Assembly (NCBI GenBank): GCA_030490835.1 | Contig: CM059971.1 | Span: forward strand, 97,802,595 to 97,866,594 | Direction: 5' to 3' | Length of the DNA: 64,000 bases | Origin: Annona cherimola | Lineage: Eukaryota > Streptophyta > Magnoliopsida > Magnoliales > Annonaceae | Part shown: one piece after another, positions 10,578-22,609 of the stretch | How positions within the stretch are numbered: the first letter of the stretch is position 1 | How the letters are laid out: each line of letters begins with the position of its first letter | Program-made: the position numbers and the translations under genes | Notes under the pieces: model-generated | Databases searched by the model: none | Told to the model about the DNA's origin: nothing | What the model saw: only the letters and a program-made list of their open reading frames with translations

Positions 10578-13500
10578 TAAGTGGACTGTATTGGTTTTTC
10601 AAGCCGCAAATTTTCCGAACCGAGCGAAGGTCCTAAGTATGACTTATTTATAAAGGAATCAGTTCTACTAAATTTTGGCATGACTTAATAGATAGATTGG
10701 TAACCTTCAAATGTCTATTGTATTTAAAAACGCCGGCGAACAACTTCAAACATGGCCCACTTTAGTGATGATGCAAAATTCAGTCCGCCTATTATCTTTA
10801 AAATCATTTTTTAGATGGAAACCCGTATTTATCCGAATTCAAGACGTTCATGGTTTCATTTGATAAATACGTACAATCGAACATAATAAAAGTATTTAAT
10901 TTTTATATTAATTGTAGAGCTTTTAATTCAACATCTAAATCATAATTGCTATAACATTTAAATCATATGTGGCTGGATATAAATGTTTTCATAATTTAAT
11001 TACATATAATTATGATTATTTAGGAACGTACAACCTACCCAATATTTGTAAATAATAATTCTAAATAATATAAATTGTTAAATTTTGATTTTCATCATCA
11101 AAATGGAGCCAGTTAGAGCGGTTCCACAAAACTATTTTTTTATAAAGTATGACCCTTTAAAAATATATGTTTAGTACGTAGTTATGACATTAGCAGAAGT
11201 TTTGAGAGCCATTGTATGATATCAAAATATACCATAAAGGGATAAAATGTTTGTTTTAGTTTAGGGAGACGCACCAAATTTTATGTACACAATGAATAAT
11301 TTAAGTGAGATAATATAATCTATGAAGCCACAAAGTCAAGATATTCCTTGGAGATTTATAAAGAACTAATTATGGTTCATGTTCACAAGTGATCAAATGA
11401 GAAAGAGACAAGGATGAGAGATATAAAATTTTCTATTTCTCAATAATACTTTTTTTCGTTTTTTAAAAAATAATAATATATTTTCTTCCATATAACTTTA
11501 CTAATTTCCAGTACAATATTTTTTCATCCTATATTCTTGTCTTGTGCTTATTCCATCCAAGTGAAGAAACAAGAAGGCAAAATCATCTTAAGAGAACGTA
11601 CAAAGGTCCTAAAATTCACACATTTTTCTTGCACATTTCACATGCGTTTTCACGTCTGCATTCTGCAATGACGTCCGTTTGACGGTGCGAAGCAGGAAGG
11701 AGGCCTCGAGCATGCATGCCTTCCTGAAATTCACTTTCTTACACATTTCACACGTGCCCGTTTTCACATAAACGATGCATGGGTTTTCTCGTCAGTGGCA
11801 TGTCAACAGAAATGCATAACATATTCAGGAGATTTAGAAATCAAGTACATTAGAATTATGAAGGTAATTTTATTGATGTAATAATTATACGAAAACGAGT
11901 AGCTAATTACACATACTTAGAAATAGCGACCATGTAGCCCGGAGTCTTGCCCAGATTGTCAAGGCACCATGGCATATTTGCCAATGTACTAGGTTCCATG
12001 CTAGACATGTGTCTTTTCGTGATCTATTTTAAGAGATGTCTATTATAATCTCAGTTTGGAATCTTCTCAGTGATATTTGGGAACTTATAATTACTCTTGA
12101 TAATACTTGTGAGCTTTGATCTCTTTTTAGAAATTTATCAAAATTGTCTCAAAGTTTGATTGTAATACGAATTAAGATGTAAAGTAAATATACACAAGTA
12201 AAAAATGATGGCCATGGTCATAGCCAATTAGTACTCATTCTGACCTCAGTGTCTAAAGGTCAAGCGTTTGAAGGGTATTTGTTTATGAGGGATACAAGTT
12301 GGGTGTAATCCATTGATAAAAAATAGAAAAGAAAACTTTCTTATGCCAAGTAACAAGAGAGAAGGAACAATCAAAGAGAGAGAATTTCTTTAATTTGTTC
12401 CTGCGTAGGTTTCTTGCACCAATTTATAGGTGACTAAAAAAATATTATTTATTTATTTATTTCAATTTTATAGATACATGGGTCTCATTTGGATCTTTCT
12501 TTCTATGAAATTTGTTAATTTTTATATTTGTTTGATATTTTTAAAAAATCAAAAAAATAGAAGTTTGCATGTATCCTACCTATTTTATTTTAAAAAAAAA
12601 ATAAAAACTAAAAATTGAAATTTTTTTAAAAATAAAAACTATAAATTTTGAATTTTTAAAATCAAAATACTAAAAATTTTGAAATTTTGATAAGTTTTAC
12701 AACAAGACAAACCTAGGTAAAGTCCAAGGTTTATAAAATAAATAAAACAATATTATTTGCTGTCCCCCAGAATTTGCCACCATATGAGGTCGCCATGGTT
12801 TTTTGTGTGGGATTCATCTTCTAAAGTACATTGAGGTAACAGTTTTGACTTTTTCTCCTATTTTTAATTAATTGTCAAATACACTCTTAATTATAAATTC
12901 TATATAAATCCAAAATTTCTCTTTCAAATTAATAAAGTTGCTTTCGTGAAGAGTACACCGCATGGTCCCCACTAAACGCAAAGGTCGAGCCCTGAATTGG
13001 ACGACGTGAGTATGGTACAGACAGAAATAGTGCACATCAAACAAATCATTCATCAAATAGCATGTGATATTGTTGGATCGAGTTGTTTTTGGTCACATAT
13101 ATGACGTTGGCCTCAATTAATTATGTAGACAATCTCTATAACATTGGTCCCCCCAGCTTATACTTGATAGTTGAGATATCAATTCTAGTTACTGGAATTC
13201 AGGTACGGCAATTGAAGGGCTTGATTGTCAGAAACGTGGATATTATCCACCTCAAGGCCGCGATGTCCTTTGATCAAAGGTTACGATCAGAAGAATTTCT
13301 TATTTACAAGCTGATTTTTAGCAACTGTCTACTCAAAGTCACTGCAAAAATTTTAGTTTTTTCCGGCCAAATTTTCTTATAAAAATTCGAATTTTTTTTA
13401 TTAAATAAAATTTTAGTTGTCAATAGTTAACAGCATTTGTCATATAGCTAGCAACGATTAAGAATAAATTTCATTGTTTATAGTTTGTGATTTTTGTACT

Positions 13501-13738
13501 TACTCAACCAAATTTTGATTCGGTTGTAAAACTAGATTTTAATGCAAATTTTCCCTGTCAATGAAAGCATCACTATATCTAAGAAATTTTTTCATTGCAT
13601 ATATGATGCATCATTGCAAGCAAGAGAACTTCTTCAACTCTTCCGTCACATGCATCCATTTACATAATTATATATCGATTCGAAGGAAAAAATTTCAGAT
13701 AAAAGCACTGTAATAAATTTCCTTAAATACAATCAATA
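10578..13738. other. Intergenic DNA, no gene recognised
   Basis: Mostly AT-rich. Weak local direct similarity occurs at 11625-11770 (ACATTTCACATGCG versus ACATTTCACACGTG). A possible tRNA-derived SINE fragment lies near 12205-12330, suggested only by GGTCAAGCGTTTGAAGG. An (ATTT)n run sits at 12447-12463. The stretch 13083-13382 is open for 99 codons but matches nothing I recognise. Confidence 0.4.
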
Positions 13739-13739
13739 T

Positions 13740-14180
13740 TTATTGGGCTCGCTTCTATGTGGAGCCATTAACCTTCTTGATTTTAAAGATTTTAATCATT
13801 GATGTAAAATTCAATCCATTCATTGTTAAGAAATATATATTCATGTATCAATTATAAAAAATGCTTAAATTCATTTATACATATATTAGAATGTAATAAT
13901 ACTTTTTTATTTCTAGAATATAATAATACTTTATAAAATCATGTATCCACGTAGAAATGATATTTTAGACAGTTTAAATATTAAAAATATAATTTTAAAA
14001 TTGATATTTAATATTAAACTATTTTATTACTTTGATTTTGAATGGGGCCCATGCACGGTGACACTGACAAATAAAAGGATTTTGAAGATACTATAAATAA
14101 TATTAAACACAATCGATGGAGTGTTTTTTTCCATTAACCATCAAGATATTAAAAATAAAATGAGTTACGTAGAAAAGACT
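13740..14180. mobile_element. B-family MITE, old copy
   Basis: The central AATATTAAACTATTTTATTA and GGGGCCCATGCACGG segments match the B core. Divergent inverted ends run from TTCAATCCATTCATTG to AATCGATGGAGTG. It is non-coding, and no clean TSD was seen. Confidence 0.5.
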
Positions 14181-14470
14181 TTTAATAGAAGTGAGACCGT
14201 TATTTATTTTGGCTATATATAATATAAATTTGGCTATATAGATCATCATTTGTCTATAGATGTGTATATGCAAACATAATGATCTCGCATTTTGTTACTT
14301 ATATAGGTAGTGGCATATCAAGACATGAAATTATTTCCTACATATATAATTATATACCATTATTATGCAACAATTTCCAATTGGTTGCAAATAATATCAC
14401 CAATAATATGTGTTTACTATTTATCTATTAATGGCCGAATTTATATTTAGCTAAAAAAAAGGATGTGTTG

Positions 14471-14952
14471 ACAAACTTTTCCTGGAGGGCAATGAGCTAG
14501 AATTGATTAAAAGAAGCTTGATAGTGTTTTGTAGCTTATGACGAAAGCTATCTTTCTTACGTACGCCTATTAACTATATCAGGCGTTTCTTTACAAAAAA
14601 TTCAACCAAAAGTATCAAAAAAAATTTCTGAAGACGAACTTTTTCCAGAGGGAAATGAGCTAGAATTGATGAAAAGGAAGCTTGATAGTGTTTTATAGCT
14701 TATGAGGGATGGTATCTTTCTTACATACTCCTATTAACTATAACACGTGTTTCTTTCAACACTGTTTTTAATTGTTATTTTTAAAATTTACTTTTAAATT
14801 TTTTATCCGTTTTTATTTATGCTTATTTTTCTCGTTTCTTATCTTGTCACATTGTTTTTTGTTTTTTCCTTCATTATTTTAGATTTTTCAGTCACCCTTT
14901 TTTTAAAATATTTTCCTAATTTACAAAAAATTCAACCAAAAGTATCAAAAAT
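14471..14952. repeat. Local direct repeats (163-bp and 329-bp offsets)
   Basis: Two copies of AATGAGCTAGAATTGAT start at 14491 and 14654, within a shared block of about 115 bp that also includes GAAGCTTGATAGTGTTTT and TATCTTTCTTAC. A second motif, TTACAAAAAATTCAACC, occurs at about 14592 and 14921. Nested duplications produced this pattern. No coding potential. Confidence 0.75.
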
Positions 14953-15354
14953 TTTTGTTAATTTAAAATAGAATTAATTTGCTATGATACTTAATTATAT
15001 ATGAGCTACATTTTGCAAAAGAAAAAAAAACATTGTTGCCCCATGAAAGAATGAAACTTTTATCTCCTTTGGAGCACCACCTAATGTGTGGTGTATTACG
15101 TAAAGAGTAACGTGTGGTGTATTTCGCAAGATTACTATGTCGATCGGAAACGAAATCCTTCCACTTCATCAGAAGTGAAAGCCAATAATTTAGCTTATGC
15201 TCCGTGTCTTCTGATTCTAGTCTCTCTTTTACAAGTATAGTAAGGTCTTTTTTGGGGACACGTAAAAAGTAAAAGAAAATAATTCACTTCCTTCCCCACA
15301 CATTTTAATATAGTTTAATATTTTAACTATGAGGAATGATCCCGTTAATTTGGA

Positions 15355-15480
15355 CTAAGCAAAGGACTCGCTTAGCCTACCTTAGAATACTCATTTAAAA
15401 TGTTTTTAAAGCTTTTTTCTCTATATATTTGTTTATCTAAATATATTTAACATATAAATCAAGTTTTATTACTTTTTGAA
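15355..15480. mobile_element. E-family half-element
   Basis: Only one arm of the E palindrome is present (TTAACATATAAATCAAG then TTTTATTACTTTTT). It stops abruptly near 15478, where the LTR-like block begins. A deletion or later insertion probably removed the other arm. Confidence 0.5.
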
Positions 15481-15489
15481 GTAGGGTTC

Positions 15490-16967
15490 TTAGATGTCTA
15501 GGGTTCGAGTAGGGAGTTCCGCGGAAAAATAATTAATTTTTGTACTTTTTCCTCCCCAAGCATGTGGGCCCCACAAGATAAGATAGGATGAGATAAAAAC
15601 TCTCCTAGATAAGATTGATTAAGATAGAATTTAAGTTTAAACTAAATTTTATCTCTATCTCTCTATCTCTCAAAAGCTACGAGACCTTTTATAAAAAGGA
15701 GTTTGGGAGTTGATGGATTTAGGTATAGAGCATTCGTAGAGAGAGAATTTTAGAGAAAGAAGGGTTGCGTGAGGAGAGGGCTTTTATAAGACAAGTGAGA
15801 TTTTATGTGGAAATTGATTTTAGTTTGATGTTGTAATTATTTTTATATGATCGTTATGTATAAAGCATGTTATAATTTTTATGCTATGCTTGACATATTT
15901 AAATTTTATTATTTTAAGTTTTTAAGATGTAAAATTATGCAAATAAATATGCCTGAACTTTACGCCTAAAATATATGCATTGAGATTGTTGTATTTTATT
16001 ATGCATTTTATCTTTATAAATGCATTGATGTAAATTTAATATCCAATATATATATGAATATTGAAATTATATATTAATTATATGGGTTAATTGTGACATA
16101 TATAAGAATATATATATGCGTAAGTCAAATAATATAAGCCGTTCTCGGACTCCTGGGAGAAATTTTCGTTCTTAGGAAGGAAATTGCGCCGGAACCAAAT
16201 AGCGGCAGAAAAAAGGAATTGTGTTAGAGAGGGAGATGATTTCGGTATTTGCAGCGAATTGTTTTCGTTGCTTTTGATGTTTTAATTCATTTTATACATT
16301 TTTTGATGCTTTTGATGTCCGGATATTTTTAGAAATTGATGTGTAACCCATTACAACAATAAGTGCTAAGTAAAAGAGGTCCTAGTGGGGGGCCACCTAC
16401 AGTAAAGGCCATGATGATATGGCTTAATATAGGTCGTTCATTCCATTTTGTTATGATTTATTCATTTAAACTCCGATTTGAATGATCAAATAATCCATCT
16501 CCATATTTTTTATGCTTTTGGACTCAATGGAAGGGTTTAATTTTTCATTTGAGGCCTAATTTTTAAGATATTAAATTCAATAATTATTTTATCATTTAAT
16601 TAAGTTTTATTTATGTCATTATCCATTTTCAAATAATTTTCTACTTGCTAGTCATGTTAAGACTAACCCCATTATTTTTACAGGTGTAACAAATCAAGTG
16701 AGACACTAGCGTTTTGGATTTACATAAAAATTTTCAATAATAATTGTTTCTATTTATTTATTTCAAAGGCATTTTTAAGAACGATAGACTTGTAAAATTT
16801 CTTTTTATTTGTGTCCTGATGTAATAATGGGAACATGACTAGTGGAAATGGAATTTTGAAATTTTATGAAATTATAATAATTAATTTCGTCATAAATGTG
16901 TGATTGATCTTAGAAAATTGCATTAAATACACGGCCCTGGATCACTTTTCTGGACCGGTATGTTACA
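15490..16967 (+). mobile_element. Probable solo LTR of a Ty3/gypsy-type retrotransposon
   Basis: A non-coding block of about 1.5 kb. A TATA-like TTTTATAAAAAGG lies near 15688 with GAGA-rich leader sequence after it. The block ends GGACCGGTATGTTACA at 16967, the kind of terminus typical of gypsy LTRs. The left end is uncertain (a TG start near 15495). No primer-binding site follows, and no identical 5-bp flanks were found. It is therefore either a solo LTR with a mutated TSD or a fragment. Confidence 0.5.
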
Positions 16968-17689
16968 AATTTTGTCCGGAGAATATGGACCTATTATTTC
17001 ACCTGGATGTGATTATTCAGTCCAACCCTTGGGATGGTGTCTATTTTCTTTCATAAATAACTTCTAGTATTATTTATTATGAGATTTGATAAAAAAAATA
17101 ATTAAGAATATTTTTAAAAAGTAAAATTTTTTATTGATATGAAACAATGCAATTGATGATATATGCTTTTTTTTTTTTGAGATTGGTGATATATGCTCTT
17201 CCTTTGGCAAAAAGGCCATTATGAAATTAAAAAAATGCGGCTGCCACTGGCCATTAGCAATTTCCGTGTATCATTGCATGTGACGCATAACAACTGACTC
17301 TATATGGTGTACTCCGATGCCTGCAAGACGAAGACAAAGGCTTTGAGATCATGCATTCCCCATCCACTATTCCAGGGAGTTATCTGCTACTGCTTATCAT
17401 ACATGGGCTATGCCATGCCACTTCCTCACGTAACAGAGTGGATGTACTATGTATGACTTGGTGATTAGGAATGTTCGGGGCTTATGGATGTTTGCGTGCT
17501 TTCGCAGTAGAACAGCATGCAATGATTGGAGAAATCAAAGTACAATAAATATAACTGCAAAAAAAATTTATATTATTCTGATAATCAAATCTACCATTCT
17601 ATCAGAAATTAATATTTCATTCGACATTTTTATTTCGCATAAAATATTTGATTATACTCATTTTGTTTGATCATAATTCTAAATATATC
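16968..17689. other. Intergenic DNA, no gene recognised
   Basis: Contains a poly-T run near 17169 and the phrase CCCTTGGGATGGTG near 17027, which recurs near 17916. Otherwise nothing was identified. Confidence 0.4.
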
Positions 17690-17865
17690 CGCTATCATAT
17701 AATTTAATCAGTTTTCCTTCCAACTATCTTATTTATTCTAGCTTTACCACTATCTTTTTATATCAATTGTACAAACTTCAAAATATTTCTTTTTTCATTT
17801 TCCACCCTATCCTAAAATTTCACAAATATTGACATTATCAAACATCACCTTATGGGAAGAATATG
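17690..17865 (-). mobile_element. K-family MITE, partial
   Basis: In reverse orientation it aligns with the K element at 42.2 kb: GGTGATGTTTGATAATG, then AAATATTTTGAAGTTTGT and GAATAAATAAGATAGTTG. The distal half is missing or too eroded to follow. Confidence 0.55.
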
Positions 17866-18051
17866 CAATCAAGAAACTACTAAGACTGGATACTCCACTC
17901 TTAGTATACTCCACCCCTTGGGATGGTGGTCAATGGCCCACAATTCCTATCTTGTACTTTTCTTTTATGATGCAAGAAAATTAATTTTATTTTTATTTTT
18001 GTGAGAATTGCAAAATCTAATTTTCTTAAAGAAGTAAAATTAACATATTTA

Positions 18052-18324
18052 GAGTGTGTTTAGGAAGTGATAAAACTTTTAGATGACAAATTTTTTATAT
18101 AAAAATTTTTAAATTTGAAGAAAATGACGTGAAATGATAAGGGTAATGATGAGGAATAAAAAGAATAAAGTTAAAATAAATTAAGTATGTGAATAGTTGT
18201 TTAGAAATAATTGAAAAGTATAATAGTTATACAAGATGATGTGAAGAATAATTTAAAAATAAAATAATTACGAAGAGCGAAAAATTTTAGCTTGACATTT
18301 TTTTTGTTATTGCCAAACACACCC
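18052..18324 (+). mobile_element. A-family MITE with TTA target duplication
   Basis: 273 bp. It begins GAGTGTGTTTAGG and ends GCCAAACACACCC, and is flanked on both sides by TTA (18049-18051 and 18325-18327). The core GAATAAAGTTAAAATAAATT and AGAAATAATTGAAAAGT matches the other copies. A 3-bp TTA duplication is the hallmark of Tourist/PIF-Harbinger insertion, so this copy best supports the superfamily call. Confidence 0.8.
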
Positions 18325-20619
18325 TTAATATAAAAAAATTTCTAAAGAATATCACCATAAGTAAGGTAATTTTTTTTGTTCATAAAAGTATTATCATAAG
18401 TAAAAAAAAAAAAATCCTTGAATATATATTTTCTTTGGTGATAAAGACATTTTTATGCTAATAAAGGTTGCTAACTTGGTTCAACTCCCCTCCACGCCCT
18501 GTATTCAGGAAATTTTCCTCAAGATGTAAGAGTGTGATTGTGCTTCACTGTAATATCAAGATATCACAATATATATAAATATCAAAAAGAAAAAAAAAGA
18601 AAAAAACAACCTTCTAGCAGTGGCTGCAACAGTGTGTGCTTGTGTTTTGTTCTTGGCGTTGGTACTTGGGAGGCATGTTACCGAGGAAGAGAGTATTGCA
18701 ACACTAGGCCCTTTCAGAATATTTTTTAGAAGAAATATTCCTTCTTATCATCACAAAGGAGGAGAGAATAAGTGCAACTACATCTTGTCCACTTGTCTCT
18801 TTCTTTCTCGTTACGTCACTTACGCGTGTTTAAGCTCATGCTCCTTTTTTTTTTTTTTTTTTTTTTTGGCGAATGGGCATGAATGGTCATTTTTCCTTGC
18901 ATTCCCGTAGATCTATATGGTTCATATCATTAGTGGAAAAATTTTTTGTTTCAGTAGAGAGCATATGGTTAGCTGAAAATGGATATCAAAGAGAGAGAGA
19001 GATATGGTGCATATGGTCCTTATGTGACAAGTTGGCAGCTGGTCCCCTTGTTACAAGGATGCGGCCTGTACAGAGAAATTGGCTGCTTGTGGAAGAGAGA
19101 AGGGAGGCAAGTATTCGCGTAGCTAGGAAGCCTTAAATGCCATCACATGATAGGTTTTCTCGCCCGATCACGACTCCCAAGTGGCATTTCAATGGGCGGG
19201 GGAGGATGGCTGTTGGGTTTCAGTGGCCGTGTCACCACTAACTGACGTTGACAACCCAAAGAGCTTGGTGAAAAGATCTCAATGTAAATGATTGCCTTCC
19301 TTTTCTCCATTTCTCTCCATGATTGCCCACCTACTAATTCAAACTTGAATCTTCCATCATCCACCCAATACCCAAATGATTGGAGAATATGCAAATGCCT
19401 GCCTAGGACCATCACACTTCCGCAAGTGGCTACATTTTTCCTATGCCTTTTTCATCATTTAATTAATGTAGCATCTATTATTTAATTGGCTAGGATGATG
19501 TCAACGTTAATCGATAAGTTAATTTTTCATTAATAAATTGCTAGTTTCTGCATTAGCTACATAAATATATTATCTGTCGGCCTGGCCTGGTGGGTGTTGT
19601 ATTAGAGTTGGCTATGATTGTTGCAATCTATCACAGAGACTTGCTAGCCACTAGCAATCTCCTACCCACGTACCCCACCCTACAGTCACCGCCTCTGCCA
19701 ACCTGGTGTGGCCACTAAAAGGCAGACATGCCAGTGGTGCATGGACCTACATTTGTCCCCATATGTTTATACGATCCCTTTATTAGGCGTTTACGCCACA
19801 ATAAATTTGGTCCAATTAATGTACCTAATTTTTTAGCTACATACTATATATTTCAACATATTAGATGTATTTTAGATGTAATATGATAATTTAGCCACAA
19901 ATACTTTTTTTGATTGGGTATACAAGTTATATTTTATCCGATATTATAATTAAGCCCAAGAAAGACAACAGGCTCTTATGATTTTTAAAAGGAAATAGAA
20001 AGCTCCTACTTATAAGTAAAAGACTAAGCTCTACCCAATTAAACCCTCCGCCATTGGGCTAGAGTCTTAACAAATACTTTTTTTAATTTCATGTATGTTA
20101 CATCATTTCAACTGGTATTACAATTGGACTCTAAAATACCAGTGAAACTTAAAGAGAACAAACGTCCCCACTAAAGTTACCTCCATATGCATAAGGCAAA
20201 CTTCAAACTAGAGATGCCCAAGCAATGAAGCAAGCCTTTGACCGTTGAAGCAATGCCTTAGTAGTGAAAAAGTGATGCCTTCTAGTTGATAAAACTATTT
20301 TTACCTCTAAATCTCTAACTAATGTAGTCAAAAATAATATTTGATACAACTATTAAAATTTGACAGCAAATAATAATAAAATTTTGGTTGCAATTAATAC
20401 AAGATTTAAATGAATTAAATTAATACCAAATGTAACGAAATTAAAATTTAGCCACAAAAAGGTAGCTGAAAATATAAAAAAATTGCAATAAAGATCATTT
20501 TCACAGTGATTGCCTTGGTGATTTCATATATGTTTCTATTATCGTCAGCATTTAATTAAGAACCCAAGTTTATTTCAGTGTGAACTGGGTCCTCGAAATT
20601 CTTTAATTAATTACTTGTG
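18325..20619. other. Intergenic DNA, no gene recognised
   Basis: A poly-T run lies at about 18846-18868. The stretch 18620-18910 is open but starts at GTG, runs through poly-T-encoded Phe, and has no recognisable domain. The region 19140-19480 is mildly GC-richer with no supported exon. A possible tRNA-derived SINE relic on the minus strand near 19955-20080 is suggested only by TAGCCCAATGGCGG. Confidence 0.4.
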
Positions 20620-20984
20620 ATGCGACCCTATCACTAAGACACCAGGATCAAGCACTCGCAGTCCCTTACTCGCCAACTATCGCTTTGGTTTCCAAGGTCC
20701 CGTTTATGTATCGAACTGCTCGAATCGAATTTTATTGCATTCGAAAAACCAGAATACGAGACAATTAGATACCCCCTATAATCTCTCTCTAGTCTCTTCT
20801 CCTTTATAACGAATTCACGAGCTTATACCCATCCGCGTCCTTCATCTTTTTTTTTTTTCCCCCTTCTTTTTCTGATGTTGCGTCCTTCATCTTTTTATAA
20901 CTAACTTATTAACAGCCTCAACCCAATTGCTTGATAAGGATCCTCACAGACCCCACTTGCCTCTACGGCCTTGCCTATCTAATA
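20620..20984 (-). repeat. LTR, 3' copy of the gypsy element
   Basis: It shares with the 26.6-kb LTR, in the same order, CAGGATCAAGCACT, GAATTTTATTGCATTCG, CCCATCCGCGTCCTTC (one mismatch in the other copy) and CTCAACCCAATTGCTTGATA. The LTR end next to flanking DNA reads TGATGCGAC on the plus strand. The internal-side boundary is approximate. A poly-T run (near 20848) and a short repeat of GCGTCCTTCATCTTTTT interrupt it. Confidence 0.7.
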
Positions 20985-21097
20985 GCTTGGATAATCCTTA
21001 GCCGGGTTGTCTCTCGTGGCCTTAGCGGACATGGTGTTGGAGGTGCTTGCTGGGTCGTTGCTAGTAACTCTATCCAGCATACTGCATACCTGCACCT

Positions 21098-21141
21098 CGG
21101 TGGGTGGGGGTGGGGGTGGGTGTGTGTGTGTGTGTGTGTGT
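21098..21141. repeat. G-rich run and (GT)n microsatellite
   Basis: GGTGGGTGGGGGTGGGGGTG followed by about eleven GT units, inside the integrase debris of the gypsy element. The G runs could form a G-quadruplex on the plus strand, by motif alone. Confidence 0.8.
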
Positions 21142-21690
21142 ACCGTGAACCACCTGTCGAGAATCCAAGATATGCGATGGCTGGAGCAAAACCTCCCCAG
21201 AGTAATCAATGGCCCGAAGCTCCGAATCTGGTTGTCTCCCCAATATAGGACTTCTAACGACGATACAAGAAAAGTGGGTGAATGCAGTAGCTGTTACCAC
21301 CATGGTGATGGCTTCTGCACCCAATTGAGTCGTGCAGACATCTGCCAGAAAGGTTGCAGCCGCAGATATATTAAATCCCCTTCTTCGAATTATTGCTCTT
21401 TGCGATGCTAATCAGCCATCAATTTCATCCTGTGCTGGGCTTATATGAGGTTATCTCTCTGTTAAAAGTCATCCACCTCTGCTACATTTGATGATTGGAC
21501 CTCAAACTTTGGCGTGGTTGCAAATGTCGCAGGATGCGATGAAGTATCGGATACGTGCCCGCATTCCTTTCCAAAAAAAGAAAACGTTCGCGAAGCCTTT
21601 TGCAGGTTTGCAGGATGCCCCCATGTCCCCAAACATCGATCCATGGAAATTTTTCAAGAGCTCTGAATTGAATGGGACATACCTGTTCAC
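21140..21690 (-). pseudogene. Gypsy integrase fragment
   Basis: The minus frame from 21690 down reads LLKNFHGSMFGDMG, then FFFWKGMRARIRYFIASCDI and CNHAK. This matches the integrase N-terminal zinc finger (H...WKGM...C-x2-C) with one His changed or lost. Further on, SGEVLLQPSHILDSRQVVHG resembles the integrase C-terminal or chromo-like tail. The catalytic core between them is missing or unreadable. Stops and frameshifts show it is non-functional. Confidence 0.65.
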
Positions 21691-21692
21691 GA

Positions 21693-21905
21693 ATGGTATG
21701 GGAATGGGATGTTATTGTGGGAAGTGGGATATGAAGGAAAAACTGAGATTATATGCTGGGACTGATAAAAGTTTCATGATAATTAGTAAAAAATTAGAAA
21801 AGAAATGAAAAAATGTAAGTTTTTATTTATTAAAAAAATGCTTTTGAGAATGGAAATTTTATCTCATATCAAATTCTCAATCTCATCCACATCCCGTAGC
21901 ATTCA
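21693..21905. mobile_element. H-family MITE inside gypsy debris
   Basis: It begins GAATGGTATGGGAATGGG and ends CAATCTCATCCACATCCC. AGTAAAAAATTAGAAAAGAA lies in the middle. It abuts the N-terminal side of the integrase fragment and probably interrupted pol. Confidence 0.55.
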
Positions 21906-22214
21906 TTAATCATTACCGGATGGCCTTCCGGTTTGCTGGTGAACTTGCTCAGGCCCAGACCAGCCTACCAAACGCGAAGGAAATTAGTGATCATAGAATG
22001 CATAAGAATTTTAATTATATGTATTAAAGATTAGAATATACATTATGTATAAACAACAATGAAGTATACACTACTGCATATAACGAGATGTAGAAGCATT
22101 TCTGTGAATCCTTGGACTTTATTAAAAGTACATTAGAATCATGAATTTATGAGCTGCGATTTCAATTACGATGATATACACCATTAGCTGTGATCCATTA
22201 GTACAGGCTAAGCA

Positions 22215-22560
22215 AAAATACTACTTAACCCCGCAAAAAAATCCTATTTTTATATTTTTTAAAAAAAAATTATAAAACATTTAATCTAAGTATATTTAAT
22301 CAACTAATCAAAACAGTATATTTAATCTATTCCATCAAAAAAAGTATATTTAATCTATAATTCAAGTTTTATCATTTTTAGAGATACATAATTTTTAAGA
22401 TCTTTAAATAAAGGAGTATCGTAGTCATTTCTATTATTGAAAATGACAAAAACATTTCTATGTTTAAAAATCTAAATATATATTTAAATATACATCTCCA
22501 AAAATGGTAAATTTTAATTTATAAATTAAATACATATAGATTAAGTTATTTACCCCAGGC
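22215..22560. mobile_element. E-family foldback MITE (copy E2)
   Basis: Inverted arms: left AATCTATAATTCAAGTTTTA followed by TCATTTTTAGAGATACAT. The right arm (about 22490-22535) carries CTCCAAAAATGGTAAA and TTTATAAATTAAATAC. The left side has extra short repeats of AAGTATATTTAATC. Confidence 0.6.
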
Positions 22561-22609
22561 TAACAAGATCAACACACAAATTCTATATATATGTAAGAGT
22601 TGTTCCGGT

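Noticed and set aside
18620..18910. ORF resembling a small secreted protein
   Set aside because: The first codon is GTG, not ATG, the frame runs through a poly-T tract coding only Phe, and no homologous motif follows.
20979..21411. Overlapping ORFs on both strands across the GT repeat
   Set aside because: They include microsatellite-encoded Thr-His or Cys-Val runs; the only meaningful reading is the broken integrase tail on the minus strand.
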